This document shows positions 54,746-62,710 of a stretch of DNA of 64,000 bases, in pieces. The notes below the pieces were generated by a model. That model did no database searches. It had not been told where the DNA came from and saw nothing but the letters and a program-made list of their open reading frames with translations. Source of the stretch: Embleya sp045207785 (GTDB taxonomy: Bacteria; Actinomycetota; Actinomycetes; Streptomycetales; Streptomycetaceae); contig NZ_CP108776.1 of assembly GCF_045207785.1 (NCBI RefSeq), positions 1,612,001 to 1,676,000 of the forward strand, read 5' to 3'. Numbering within the stretch: position 1 is the first letter of the stretch; each line of letters begins with the position of its first letter. The translations under genes and the position numbers were made by a program.

Positions 54746-57700
54746 CTTTCCTCGTTCCACAGGTAGTCGAACCTGGTGAAGGCCAGCTCGCCCTGGTAGT
54801 TGATCACGTTGTCACGGACGTTGAGGATCAGGCAGGTCAACGTGCCGTTGTTCTTCGGTCCTCGCAGGCCACGACCGATCATCTGTTGATAGATGTTCGG
54901 ACTGTAAGTGGGACGGGCGACGACGACTGCACGGGTGGCGGGGGCGTCGAAGCCCTGGGCGAGGACTCCGTAGTTGGTGAGCACCTGGATGCGGCCCTTG
55001 CGGAAGTCCTCGATGCGCTTGCGGCGCTCAGGCACAGGCGTGGCCGAGTCGATGGCTGCAGCGCGGATCTGCCGGTCGTTCAGTTTGGCGGCCAGGAACT
55101 TGGCGTGTGCGACCGAGGTGGCGAAGACGAGGATCGGCCAGTCCGTCGGCAGGTTCTCGATCTCGTCGATGATGCGCAGGTTGCGGTCCTGGTCCTCGGC
55201 GAGGCGCTGCTCGGCACGCTTGGGCAGGACGCCGAACTTCTCCGAGCTGGAGACCTCGTCGGAACTCAGCCGAATCTCGGCCCCCAGGAGCTCGCGATGC
55301 TTGACACGGGCCAGGACACCGAGGTCTTGGAGTTGTCGGATGGCCTCGTTCTGGTCACCGGCGAAGACGTCGAGGTCGAGGCGAGTGCCAAAGCGGCGCA
55401 CCAGACGCACGGTCAGGTCCTCGTTGTTGCGGTAGGGGGTGGCCGTCAGGCCGACCAGGTGGCGACGCGTCATCGGCGGGTTGACGCCAAGGTGCTCGAA
55501 GATCTCGCTGTAACGGGGAGAGGTGGCCCGGTGCGCCTCGTCGACGATGACCAGGGCGGCGTCCCGCAGCCAGGCGTAGTTCTCGTGGCCGAGCACGCTC
55601 TGCAGTTTGGCGTCCGTGCCAACGACCAGGTGCGGCTCACCTGTCACCGGCGCGGCCTCGTTCGAGGACCAGAGGCGGCTGATGACCAGCGGCATCTCCG
55701 CGCCCACCTTGGACCAGACGAACCGCCAGCTCTGCACGGCCTGCTCGCACAGTTCCTCGCTCTCCGCGATCCACAGCACCGGCCCGGGGAGCTCGCCACG
55801 GTTTCGGATCCACCGAATCACGGCCTCGGAGGTGACGCGCGTCTTGCCGGCGCCGGTCGGGATGGACAGCATCCCGCGCTGCGGCATCGGGTTGTCCAGC
55901 AGCCGCTGGAGTGCCTGTGCCAGCTGTTCCTGGTATTCGTGCAGGGCGGGGAACTCGGATGGGCCCTCCACCTGGATGCGCGCCTCCAGCGGCGGCACCC
56001 GGGAGCCGGCGAACGAGTCGGGGAGCCCGAGGTCGGTGACGAACTTCAGTGCCTTGGCATCGCCGGTGAAGCTGCTCGGCGCGTTGCCGGGGAACGCGAG
56101 AGCCAGGTCCCGGCTGTGGATGCGGAGAATCTCCTCACCGTGGGAATTGAAGGCCAGCTCGGCGATTCGCCGGGCATCCGGCTGCTCACCGTCGCGCTCG
56201 GCGACCTCACTGTCCAGGAGGCCCGGAGGCAGCTCGCTGCGCAGTTCCTCCTCGCCGATCAACAGGGCGATCTTGTCGATGACGCTCTCGGCCTCGGTGA
56301 TCTGCCGTAGTCGAGCGCGGGTCTTCCGGTCCTGCTCCTGACGCGCCTGGAGGTCCAGCACACTTTTACAGCCCTGGGGACCGAGCTGCCAGCCGAACTC
56401 CCGGTCGGCGGCCGTCAGGACGTCGAACGGGGAGAGCGTGTCGAGCACCAGCAGGGTTGACCCGTTGCGGGCCGAGGACAGCGGCTTCAGCTCCACGCCA
56501 CGTGGTGTGCGGATTTCCTGCTCCAATTCACCGCAGCGCTGGACCTTCCGGTTCTCCACCGACTTGCCGAGGCGCTGACGCAGCGGCGAGAACTCGTCGA
56601 CAAGCAGCGTCGGCCGGGCCGTCCCGGCCTTGCGGACCTGCTTGCTGATGACATCCTCGACCTTGAGCATCCCCCACTGTTCGATCATCTGGGCCGCGGC
56701 CGCGGCGTCGGCCTTGTCCGTGACCAGGAGCGCGGGGAGTTGCTCGCGGACGAGTTCGCCGAAGGCCGCCGCGGACGTTGCCACGACGATTTCCGTGTCG
56801 GGACGGACGTCCCAGGACCCACCCACGCGGCAGCGGGTCAGGACGCCGTCGGGGAACTCCATGCCGACACGCAGCATCAGGGCGTAGGCGTGACCGATGA
56901 AGGCGTCGTCCTCGCTGACCAGCACCCGGTCCAGCAGAGCGTGCCAACGCTTTGCCGGCACTTCCTCCGGGGTGGCCGGCATGCGCAGCTTTCGGGCCTT
57001 CGACTCGGAGATGTCGATGACGACGGGCAGCACCTGCGCGTATGCCTTGAGCTGCGGGCCGACCGCCTCGCGCACCGAGGTCAGGCCCAACGAGGTGCGC
57101 ACCAGGCCGTGCCTGCCGAGCATCCAGCGCAGCGGGGAAGCCACTTCGGTACGGCCGTTGGCGGAGGCGCTGTACGCGCGGGTCCAGCTCTCGACGACGC
57201 CGGCGTCCGGGATCGCGGCGACGAACGCGGCGCGGCCCTCCTCCGAGAGGCGCGGCAGCAGGTCCAAGGGGCCTGCCGGTGCGGCTCCCTCCAGGACGAG
57301 CCGATTGATGTTGGTCCGCGGGGCGTCCGCGGCGAGCCGGCGCAGGTAGCCGTCGTGCACGGCCTGCCGGTACTCCTCGAACCAGTGCTGCCGTTTCGGG
57401 TCGTGGGCGATGACGGGCCGGTCGACCAGGCCGAGGTCGCGGAAGATCGCGACGTCCGCGTTGTGGAAGTCCATGTCCACGGCGATCGAGGCGTCCCTGC
57501 TGCGGTCCCCGGGCACGACGACTCCCGGCAGCAGGCACGAGGCCATGGGTCGGAAGCGTCCGTCGACCGTGCGGACATGGAGCACGGCACGGGCGTCCGG
57601 GTGGCGGCCGCGGATGCGGTCCACCTGGGCGTTGCCGCCCGCGCTGCGCAGCAACATCCAGAACTGGGTCCACAGTTGCGGGGTGTAGCCTCCGAAACCC

Positions 57701-59475
57701 TGGTCGAGCACGCCCTGGAAGCGGCCGTGGGCATCGGCGATACGGATGCCGATGGTGTGCAGGTGGCGCTGCATCTCCATCCGCTCGGAGATGGCCGTGT
57801 GCACGTAGACCATGTCGTCGCGGAGCTCGTCGGCACCGGTGCGGTGGAAGACCTTGCCCGCGACCGGGGCCACCATTCCGTGGGCGTCGGTAAGCACGAT
57901 GCGGGCGCTGCGCGCGGCCGCCAGCGTCTCCTGGTCGCCGTTGTGCTCCACCATCGCTGCGAGGATGCGGATCGCGTGACCGGACGACTCGGCGGTGCCG
58001 TCCGAGACCAGTGCCTCGAGCCAGGTGCGGATGCCTTCCGTCGACTTCTTTGCGGCCGACAGGATGTGCTCCATCTTGCCGTGGCGCAGCGGGTTGGCGT
58101 CGACCGAGGGGTGCACCCAGTCGCGCGGGCGCCCGGGATACTCGGCCCACAGGCGCAGCCATTCCGGCCGCAGCTTCTCGGGGTGGATGCGCAGGTCACG
58201 GGGGACGCGGAGGACGCCGTCCTGGTCGGGCAGGGACGGCAGCTGCGCGGCGGCCTCCCAGACGTGGCGGATGAAGTACTCCTCCGCCCAGTTCACGGCT
58301 TCCTTGGAGCGGCCGGGCAGGAGCGGCAGGCAGGCGGCGGGGTCCTCCTTGCGGGACAGCCGGGGCAGGGAGGTGACCACCACACGGGCCGCGACCCGGA
58401 GCAGTTCACGGTTGAAGGCGCTGCCGTCGAGGAGGTTCTGCCGGTCCTCGTTGGTCTTCCACGCCGCGTTCAGATAACCCGTCACGGAGACCGGGTACTT
58501 GGTGGGGAAGTAGGACCAGAACTGGCCGCGCCCAAGGGGCACCGTCAGCAACCCGTCCTTCTCGACGTAGGCGGGAACCGCCCATGAGACATTGATGACG
58601 CTGCGGTCGTGCAGTTCGCCGGCGCTGCCACGGGCCTCCGTGGTGGGCTCGTGGGCGACCGTGAAGACGTTCCACTCGCTCACCGTCTCCTTGATCCCCG
58701 TGCCGACCTCACGGATGACGCGTCGCTCACCGGAGACCTGCACCGTCAGCTTGCGGCGCTGGATGGGAAGCCGACGTCGGTCCTCCAGCAGCACTTCGCC
58801 GACGTGTGAGGAAAAGATCTGGAAGCCGGAAGGGAAGGCGTCGGTCTCGTGACCGTCGCTGTGCTTGAAGCCGGTGATGTCGTGCCCTAAGCGCTCGGCC
58901 GCCCCCGGCAGCAGGGGGAGCTTGACCACAGTGGTCGCCCAGGCCAGGAGCTCCCGCAGGACGTTGTCCTTGTCGAGCTCCTCCTCTCGGTCGAGGGGAC
59001 GGGCCATCCGGAGCACCGGGGTGTCCATGTCGAGGGGCTGCTGGAGTCCAAGCGCCTCGGCGATCCGGTCGGTGGACCAGGTCCGGTCGAAGCCGAAGCA
59101 TCCGTCGGCGCTGAAGAACTGGGGCGCGTCGGTCACCGACAGCACTGACTTCACGCCGACGCCGAAGCGGCCGATCTGACCGCCGCGCTTGCGGGAGACA
59201 CTCATACGCAGGATCGTGTCGGCGCCTTCCGGGGTGACCGGGGTCCCCTGGTTGGCACAGTAGAGCGTGTCGTCGGTCAGCACCACGGCCAGGCGGCCGC
59301 CGGGTTCATTGGCGATCTCATCGGCGCCATTCTGAACGAGTTCGAACAACTGACGCTCGCCGTATCCGCCCTGCGTGATCCGCAGCTCGCTGTTGGCGTG
59401 CTCCTGCACGAGGCCGGGATCCACGCGATAGGTCTCCAGGGTGCGGTTCGATTGCTCCAATACTGTTTGAATCAC
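54742..59475 (-). CDS. Giant GHKL (sacsin-like) ATPase fused to SF2 DEAH helicase
   Basis: A 1577-residue two-module protein. The N-terminal HSP90/sacsin-like GHKL ATPase has FELVQNGADEI (Glu45, Asn49, Asp52), YCANQGTPVT and IGRFGVGVKSV (101-111). The middle 900 residues contain no motif I recognise. The C-terminal SF2 helicase has LSIPTGAGKT (Lys1211), VIVDEAHRATS near 1310, GLTATPYRN, LVFATSVAHAK and QMIGRGLRGPKNNG. The frame stays open upstream to 59643, but homology-like sequence (TLETYRVDPGLVQEHANSE) begins just after GTG 59475, so that start is preferred despite a poor ribosome site. It heads the DISARM-like operon and may act as its sensor or motor. Confidence 0.85.
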   Translation of the reverse strand: MIQTVLEQSNRTLETYRVDPGLVQEHANSELRITQGGYGERQLFELVQNGADEIANEPGGRLAVVLTDDTLYCANQGTPVTPEGADTILRMSVSRKRGGQIGRFGVGVKSVLSVTDAPQFFSADGCFGFDRTWSTDRIAEALGLQQPLDMDTPVLRMARPLDREEELDKDNVLRELLAWATTVVKLPLLPGAAERLGHDITGFKHSDGHETDAFPSGFQIFSSHVGEVLLEDRRRLPIQRRKLTVQVSGERRVIREVGTGIKETVSEWNVFTVAHEPTTEARGSAGELHDRSVINVSWAVPAYVEKDGLLTVPLGRGQFWSYFPTKYPVSVTGYLNAAWKTNEDRQNLLDGSAFNRELLRVAARVVVTSLPRLSRKEDPAACLPLLPGRSKEAVNWAEEYFIRHVWEAAAQLPSLPDQDGVLRVPRDLRIHPEKLRPEWLRLWAEYPGRPRDWVHPSVDANPLRHGKMEHILSAAKKSTEGIRTWLEALVSDGTAESSGHAIRILAAMVEHNGDQETLAAARSARIVLTDAHGMVAPVAGKVFHRTGADELRDDMVYVHTAISERMEMQRHLHTIGIRIADAHGRFQGVLDQGFGGYTPQLWTQFWMLLRSAGGNAQVDRIRGRHPDARAVLHVRTVDGRFRPMASCLLPGVVVPGDRSRDASIAVDMDFHNADVAIFRDLGLVDRPVIAHDPKRQHWFEEYRQAVHDGYLRRLAADAPRTNINRLVLEGAAPAGPLDLLPRLSEEGRAAFVAAIPDAGVVESWTRAYSASANGRTEVASPLRWMLGRHGLVRTSLGLTSVREAVGPQLKAYAQVLPVVIDISESKARKLRMPATPEEVPAKRWHALLDRVLVSEDDAFIGHAYALMLRVGMEFPDGVLTRCRVGGSWDVRPDTEIVVATSAAAFGELVREQLPALLVTDKADAAAAAQMIEQWGMLKVEDVISKQVRKAGTARPTLLVDEFSPLRQRLGKSVENRKVQRCGELEQEIRTPRGVELKPLSSARNGSTLLVLDTLSPFDVLTAADREFGWQLGPQGCKSVLDLQARQEQDRKTRARLRQITEAESVIDKIALLIGEEELRSELPPGLLDSEVAERDGEQPDARRIAELAFNSHGEEILRIHSRDLALAFPGNAPSSFTGDAKALKFVTDLGLPDSFAGSRVPPLEARIQVEGPSEFPALHEYQEQLAQALQRLLDNPMPQRGMLSIPTGAGKTRVTSEAVIRWIRNRGELPGPVLWIAESEELCEQAVQSWRFVWSKVGAEMPLVISRLWSSNEAAPVTGEPHLVVGTDAKLQSVLGHENYAWLRDAALVIVDEAHRATSPRYSEIFEHLGVNPPMTRRHLVGLTATPYRNNEDLTVRLVRRFGTRLDLDVFAGDQNEAIRQLQDLGVLARVKHRELLGAEIRLSSDEVSSSEKFGVLPKRAEQRLAEDQDRNLRIIDEIENLPTDWPILVFATSVAHAKFLAAKLNDRQIRAAAIDSATPVPERRKRIEDFRKGRIQVLTNYGVLAQGFDAPATRAVVVARPTYSPNIYQQMIGRGLRGPKNNGTLTCLILNVRDNVINYQGELAFTRFDYLWNEER

Positions 59476-60108
59476 CAAGGCATCCGAACCCCGCGACAAC
59501 GTCTGATCGCTCAAGATCCAACTGCTTCCTGCCCGGCATGACCCCGGACCGAGTATCAAGATGAACATTGACGGAAAACAGAAGAGCTGCACACTTACCG
59601 GGGATGTGGAGCGTCGATCCCTCAAGGTCACCCGTGTCGACAACAGCCGGAGCCGGCCCTACTTCTCGGACGGCATGATGACAATCCTAACGAGGGGAGT
59701 ATCGGGACGCCCCCATAACCCAAGCCGACGACCGTCGTCGGAACGGCGTCGTCCTGGACCGGTGGCGGCGAACCCTCGCGACGGAGGAGCGGATCCGTAG
59801 CGCCCGAACGCGAACTGCCTTACGCCCGTGGGCGACTCGATACCGTCGTGCCCCGACGTCGAACTTCCTTCCGCCTGCGACGCATTGATCGACTATCGCT
59901 GCCCACGGGCAGCACTCCGCCGCCGTTCGCAAGCTGCAACATCGACCTTCAGCCCTCACGCGTCATCCCGATCGCGTCGAAGAACTCTGAACGCGGATAC
60001 GGGTCCATGGAGTTGTAGTCCTCTGGATCGACGACAGGATGTCGTCGTCGCTGGGGGCAAGCAGAGTCACGGCAGCCCCCTACGGCACGGCAAAGTCGAA
60101 CAACATCC
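59476..60108. other. Upstream region of the defence operon, no intact gene
   Basis: The region holds the promoter side of the four-gene operon. On the minus strand the 84 bases upstream of the stop at 59949-59951 read as a plausible coding tail, with YNSMDPYPRSEFFDAIGMTR before TGA. This may be the truncated 3' end of another gene, but no family or start is seen. A TAGGAT hexamer on the minus strand (59683-59688) is a possible -10 with no clear -35. The rest shows no coding signal. Confidence 0.4.
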
Positions 60109-60585
60109 ATGGAACAGGGAAGAGCAAGGTGCGCTGGTCTCGCAGCGAAGGAGGCAGCCCTGGTGATCACCGACTGCGACCGGAAGCTCACCCACTATCG
60201 CGCGGCCCTCGAAGCCGGCACCGACCCCCGGCTCATCGCCACCTGGACCGCAGAGGTTCAAGCCACCCGCACCCAAGCCCTCGCTCGCACCCACAGCCTC
60301 ACGGGCGGTCGACGCATGGAGAGGGAGGAGGTGGAAGCCCTCGTGCGTGAGATCGGGGACATTCCGGCCGCACTCGCCGAGGCGGAACCACAGCTCAAGG
60401 CAGGCACCTACGACGCCCTTGAGCTGCAGCTCACGTACGACCCCGGAACGCAACAAGTGCGGGTCGAAGCAAGCTTCGACCCGCACAAGTTGGGGTTATG
60501 GTCTGTGTCCGAGGCCCGAGTTGTCCATCATCTCCGGTCTGGCCGGGGGAAACCGACTCTGCATCGGCTCGCCCGCCGGGCCTGA
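60109..60585 (+). pseudogene. Large serine recombinase, C-terminal remnant (copy B)
   Basis: The frame carries AAKEAALVITDCDRKLTHYR, then ALEAGTDPRLIATWTAEVQA, EEVEALVREIGDIPAALA and VEASFDPHKLG, the classic C-terminal coiled-coil and tail of actinomycete serine recombinases. The terminal VMVCVRG appears in the +1 frame near 60495-60515, so the tail is frameshifted. The catalytic serine domain and zinc ribbon are absent. The homology to copy A starts and stops at the same places, which suggests both are ends of one kind of rearrangement rather than random decay. Confidence 0.75.
60140..60513 (+). repeat. Island-flanking direct repeat, copy B
   Basis: Partner of 47371-47693, same orientation, 374 versus 323 bases. 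It begins TCGCAGCGAAGGAG and ends GTCTGTGTCCGAG. With copy A it brackets about 12.4 kb that contain only the DISARM-like operon and its flanks. Recombination between the copies would delete the operon cleanly. Confidence 0.75.
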
Positions 60586-60785
60586 AGTCCCGTTCGAAAC
60601 CTCGCAATTACAAGGTAGTCTGCCGTGACTCCCGGGTCCATCCCTCGAAAGGGTGGCGCACTACGGCGAATTCGACGGCTGCGGGCGGCGTGGATGCGCA
60701 TCTCAGGAGTCTCCACAAATCGAGGGGAGGCTCAGCTCCGGCCAGCACCGCCGTCGGTGTCGCGTCGGCGAATCACTGTCAGGAG

Positions 60786-61212
60786 TATGAGCACGGGGAA
60801 CGCCAGCGCGGCGGCCAAGCCCTGCGCGAGCAACTGCGGCGCAAGGAGGTGTGGGTGGTCGGCGCCGGGCGCTGTCGCAACCCGGACGAGAACCTCCCGC
60901 AGGACTTCGAGGCGCGCCGGGTGGAGCACTACGGCGGTGCTGCGCGAGCCGCTGGACCCGGCGGCGTTCATCGGCCAACTGCGCACCGAGATGGGAGCGC
61001 GCTCGGCGAACTCGACACCGCGCTGCCCTCCTTGGACTGAGACCGCGCATGCTGATCGGCCAGGCGCTGGCCGCGATGGGCGGACCGGCGGGGGTCCGCG
61101 AAATCGAGCTCGCGTCCCATGCCTTCGCGTCCGGCAGCACGTCGTTCGTGTGGAGCTTGACGCGCCGTCTGCGTGGGCCGCGGCAGGAGCGCATCCCGCA
61201 CGCAACCACGTG
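60786..61212 (+). pseudogene. Tn3-family transposase fragment with frameshifts
   Basis: Three successive frames give pieces of the Tn3 TnpA C-terminal region: ALREQLRRKEVWVVGAGR, then NPDENLPQDFEARRVEHY (first frame), LREPLDPAAFIGQLRTEM (second) and RPRMLIGQALAAMGG with SHAFASGSTSFVWSLTRRL (third). These match the order and wording of Tn3-type transposases (LR-x-KE-W, DFEARR-x-EHY, LDP-x-xF). At least two frameshifts are needed, and neither the catalytic DDE core in full nor terminal inverted repeats are visible. It is a dead remnant next to the defence island. Confidence 0.75.
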
Positions 61213-61262
61213 CTCCTCCCGGCTCGTCGCGCCTGTCGAGTGTGTGGGGCAGCGGCGCGGGG

Positions 61263-62129
61263 TCATCGGCCGAGTTCGGCCGGCTCCTCCATCCGCGCCA
61301 ACTTCCGCGGGTTTGCGATCACGTAGATCCAGGTGATTCGGGCCTGGTCGACGACGAGGCTGATCGCGGCCGAACTGCCGCCGACCTCGATGCGGCCCGC
61401 AGGTGCGCCGTTGAGCCACACGGCCGTTGTCGCGACCTCGGCCGCCGCCCGGTTCACATGTGCGAGCAGTTGGGCCACGCGTTCGGCCCCGTGGATCGGT
61501 GCCCGGGACGCAGGCACCACTCCACCGCCGTCGGCAATCATGACCACATCCGGCGCCAGGACGTCCAGCAGTTCGTGCAGCTTCCCGGTACTCAATGCGG
61601 CCAGGAACCGTTCCACCACCACCTGCTGCTCCGAACGGCTCACCCGCACCCGTGGTCGGCGAGCCGCCACATGCGAGCGTGCCCGCCGTGCGATCTGGCG
61701 CACCGCGGCCTCCGCCTTGCCGACGACCCCGGCGATCTCTCCGTACGGCATCTCGAAGACCTCCCGGAGGACGAACACGGCCCGCTCCGTCGGCCGGAGC
61801 GTCTCGAGAACGGTCAGCATGGCGATCGACACGCCTTCGGCGAGTTCGACGTCCTCGGCGACATCAGGGCTGGTCAGCAACGGCTCCGGCAGCCAGTCGC
61901 CCACGTAGTCCTCACGGCTACGCGACAACGTCCGCAGGCGGTTGAGTGCCAGCCGTGCGACCGTCCGGACGAGGAACGCCCTCGGGGCACGCACGTCCGC
62001 CTGGTCGACGTCGGCCCATCGCAGCCAGGCGTCCTGCAGCACGTCCTCCGCGTCGTGTGCCAACCCGAGCATGTCGTACGCGATCGTGAACAGCAGGCCG
62101 CGATGGGAGAGGAACGGGTCCTCGGTCAC
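61263..62129 (-). CDS. ECF41-type sigma factor with C-terminal SnoaL-like domain
   Basis: A 288-residue ECF sigma factor. Region 2 (SHRGLLFTIAYDMLGLAHDA, then EDVLQDAWLRW) and region 4 (PTERAVFVLREVFEMPYGEI) are present, followed by a SnoaL/NTF2-like domain. The ECF41 hallmarks are the linker motif YVGDWLPEP, DGGG in MIADGGGVVP and NPRKLARM at the C-terminus, which together modulate activity in place of an anti-sigma factor. GTG 62129 overlaps the carboxymuconolactone-decarboxylase-like stop (GTGA), the standard partner gene of this ECF group. Confidence 0.92.
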   Translation of the reverse strand: MTEDPFLSHRGLLFTIAYDMLGLAHDAEDVLQDAWLRWADVDQADVRAPRAFLVRTVARLALNRLRTLSRSREDYVGDWLPEPLLTSPDVAEDVELAEGVSIAMLTVLETLRPTERAVFVLREVFEMPYGEIAGVVGKAEAAVRQIARRARSHVAARRPRVRVSRSEQQVVVERFLAALSTGKLHELLDVLAPDVVMIADGGGVVPASRAPIHGAERVAQLLAHVNRAAAEVATTAVWLNGAPAGRIEVGGSSAAISLVVDQARITWIYVIANPRKLARMEEPAELGR

Positions 62130-62710
62130 GTGGTCGTCCCGGCTCCGACACTGCCGGGGCGTGCGGCCAACGGAATGTCACACGCGGCGGAGAAGCCCTG
62201 CGATTCGATGCCCAGTGCCGTGTTGTTCCTGGTGGCGAAGTTGGCGTAGGCGATGAAGGCGGTGAGCTCGACCATCGCCGCCGGGCCGACCTGCTCCAGC
62301 AGGCGCCCGGACAGCGCGTCGGTGACGGTCGGCGGGGTGTTGGTCATGGCTTCGGCGTACTCCATGACGTCCCGCTCCAACGGGGAGAAGACGTCCGACT
62401 CCCGCCAGCGCGGGACCTGGCTCGCCTTGGCCATGTCCAGGTTCTCGTTCTGTGCCTGGAAGTAGCCGGCGTCCAGGCACCAGCCGCAGCCGACCTGCGC
62501 CGCGACGGCCATGTGCGCAAATGACTTGAGACTGTCGTCGGCCGCGTTCCACGCACCCACCTTGTCGCCGACCGCCAATGCGGTCGCGGCGACCGTGGGG
62601 CTGTGCCACATCACCTCGACGGGTTCGGGTACCGCCCCGAGCATCTTGAACCGCTCGGTCATGTCTTCGCCGAGACCGATCAGCTCCGTCTTCGCAACGC
62701 GTAGCACCAC
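62126..62710 (-). CDS. Carboxymuconolactone decarboxylase / AhpD-like protein (ECF41 partner)
   Basis: A 194-residue helical protein of the CMD/AhpD family. It has the CxxC active-site motif in VGCGWCLDAGYFQA followed by a helix with FSPLERDVMEYAEAMTNTPP and AFIAYANFATRNN, as in alkylhydroperoxidase-like oxidoreductases. GTG 62710 has GGGAGG five bases upstream; the adjacent GTG 62707 is equally possible. It precedes and overlaps the ECF41 sigma gene. COE-family (carboxymuconolactone decarboxylase, oxidoreductase or epimerase) genes are the known single target of such sigma factors. A matching promoter lies upstream. Confidence 0.9.
   Translation of the reverse strand: MVLRVAKTELIGLGEDMTERFKMLGAVPEPVEVMWHSPTVAATALAVGDKVGAWNAADDSLKSFAHMAVAAQVGCGWCLDAGYFQAQNENLDMAKASQVPRWRESDVFSPLERDVMEYAEAMTNTPPTVTDALSGRLLEQVGPAAMVELTAFIAYANFATRNNTALGIESQGFSAACDIPLAARPGSVGAGTTT

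Noticed and set aside
54742..59643. Longer start of the GHKL-helicase at 59643 or 59568
   Set aside because: The added residues are not GHKL-like, and neither ATG has a ribosome site. The domain begins directly after GTG 59475.
59687..59959. 90-codon minus-strand frame upstream of the defence operon
   Set aside because: Arg/Cys-rich composition without a ribosome site or family signal. It is treated as noncoding.
47746..60108. CRISPR array or restriction-modification genes in the defence island
   Set aside because: No regularly spaced repeats, no methyltransferase motifs and no nuclease gene were found between the recombinase repeats.
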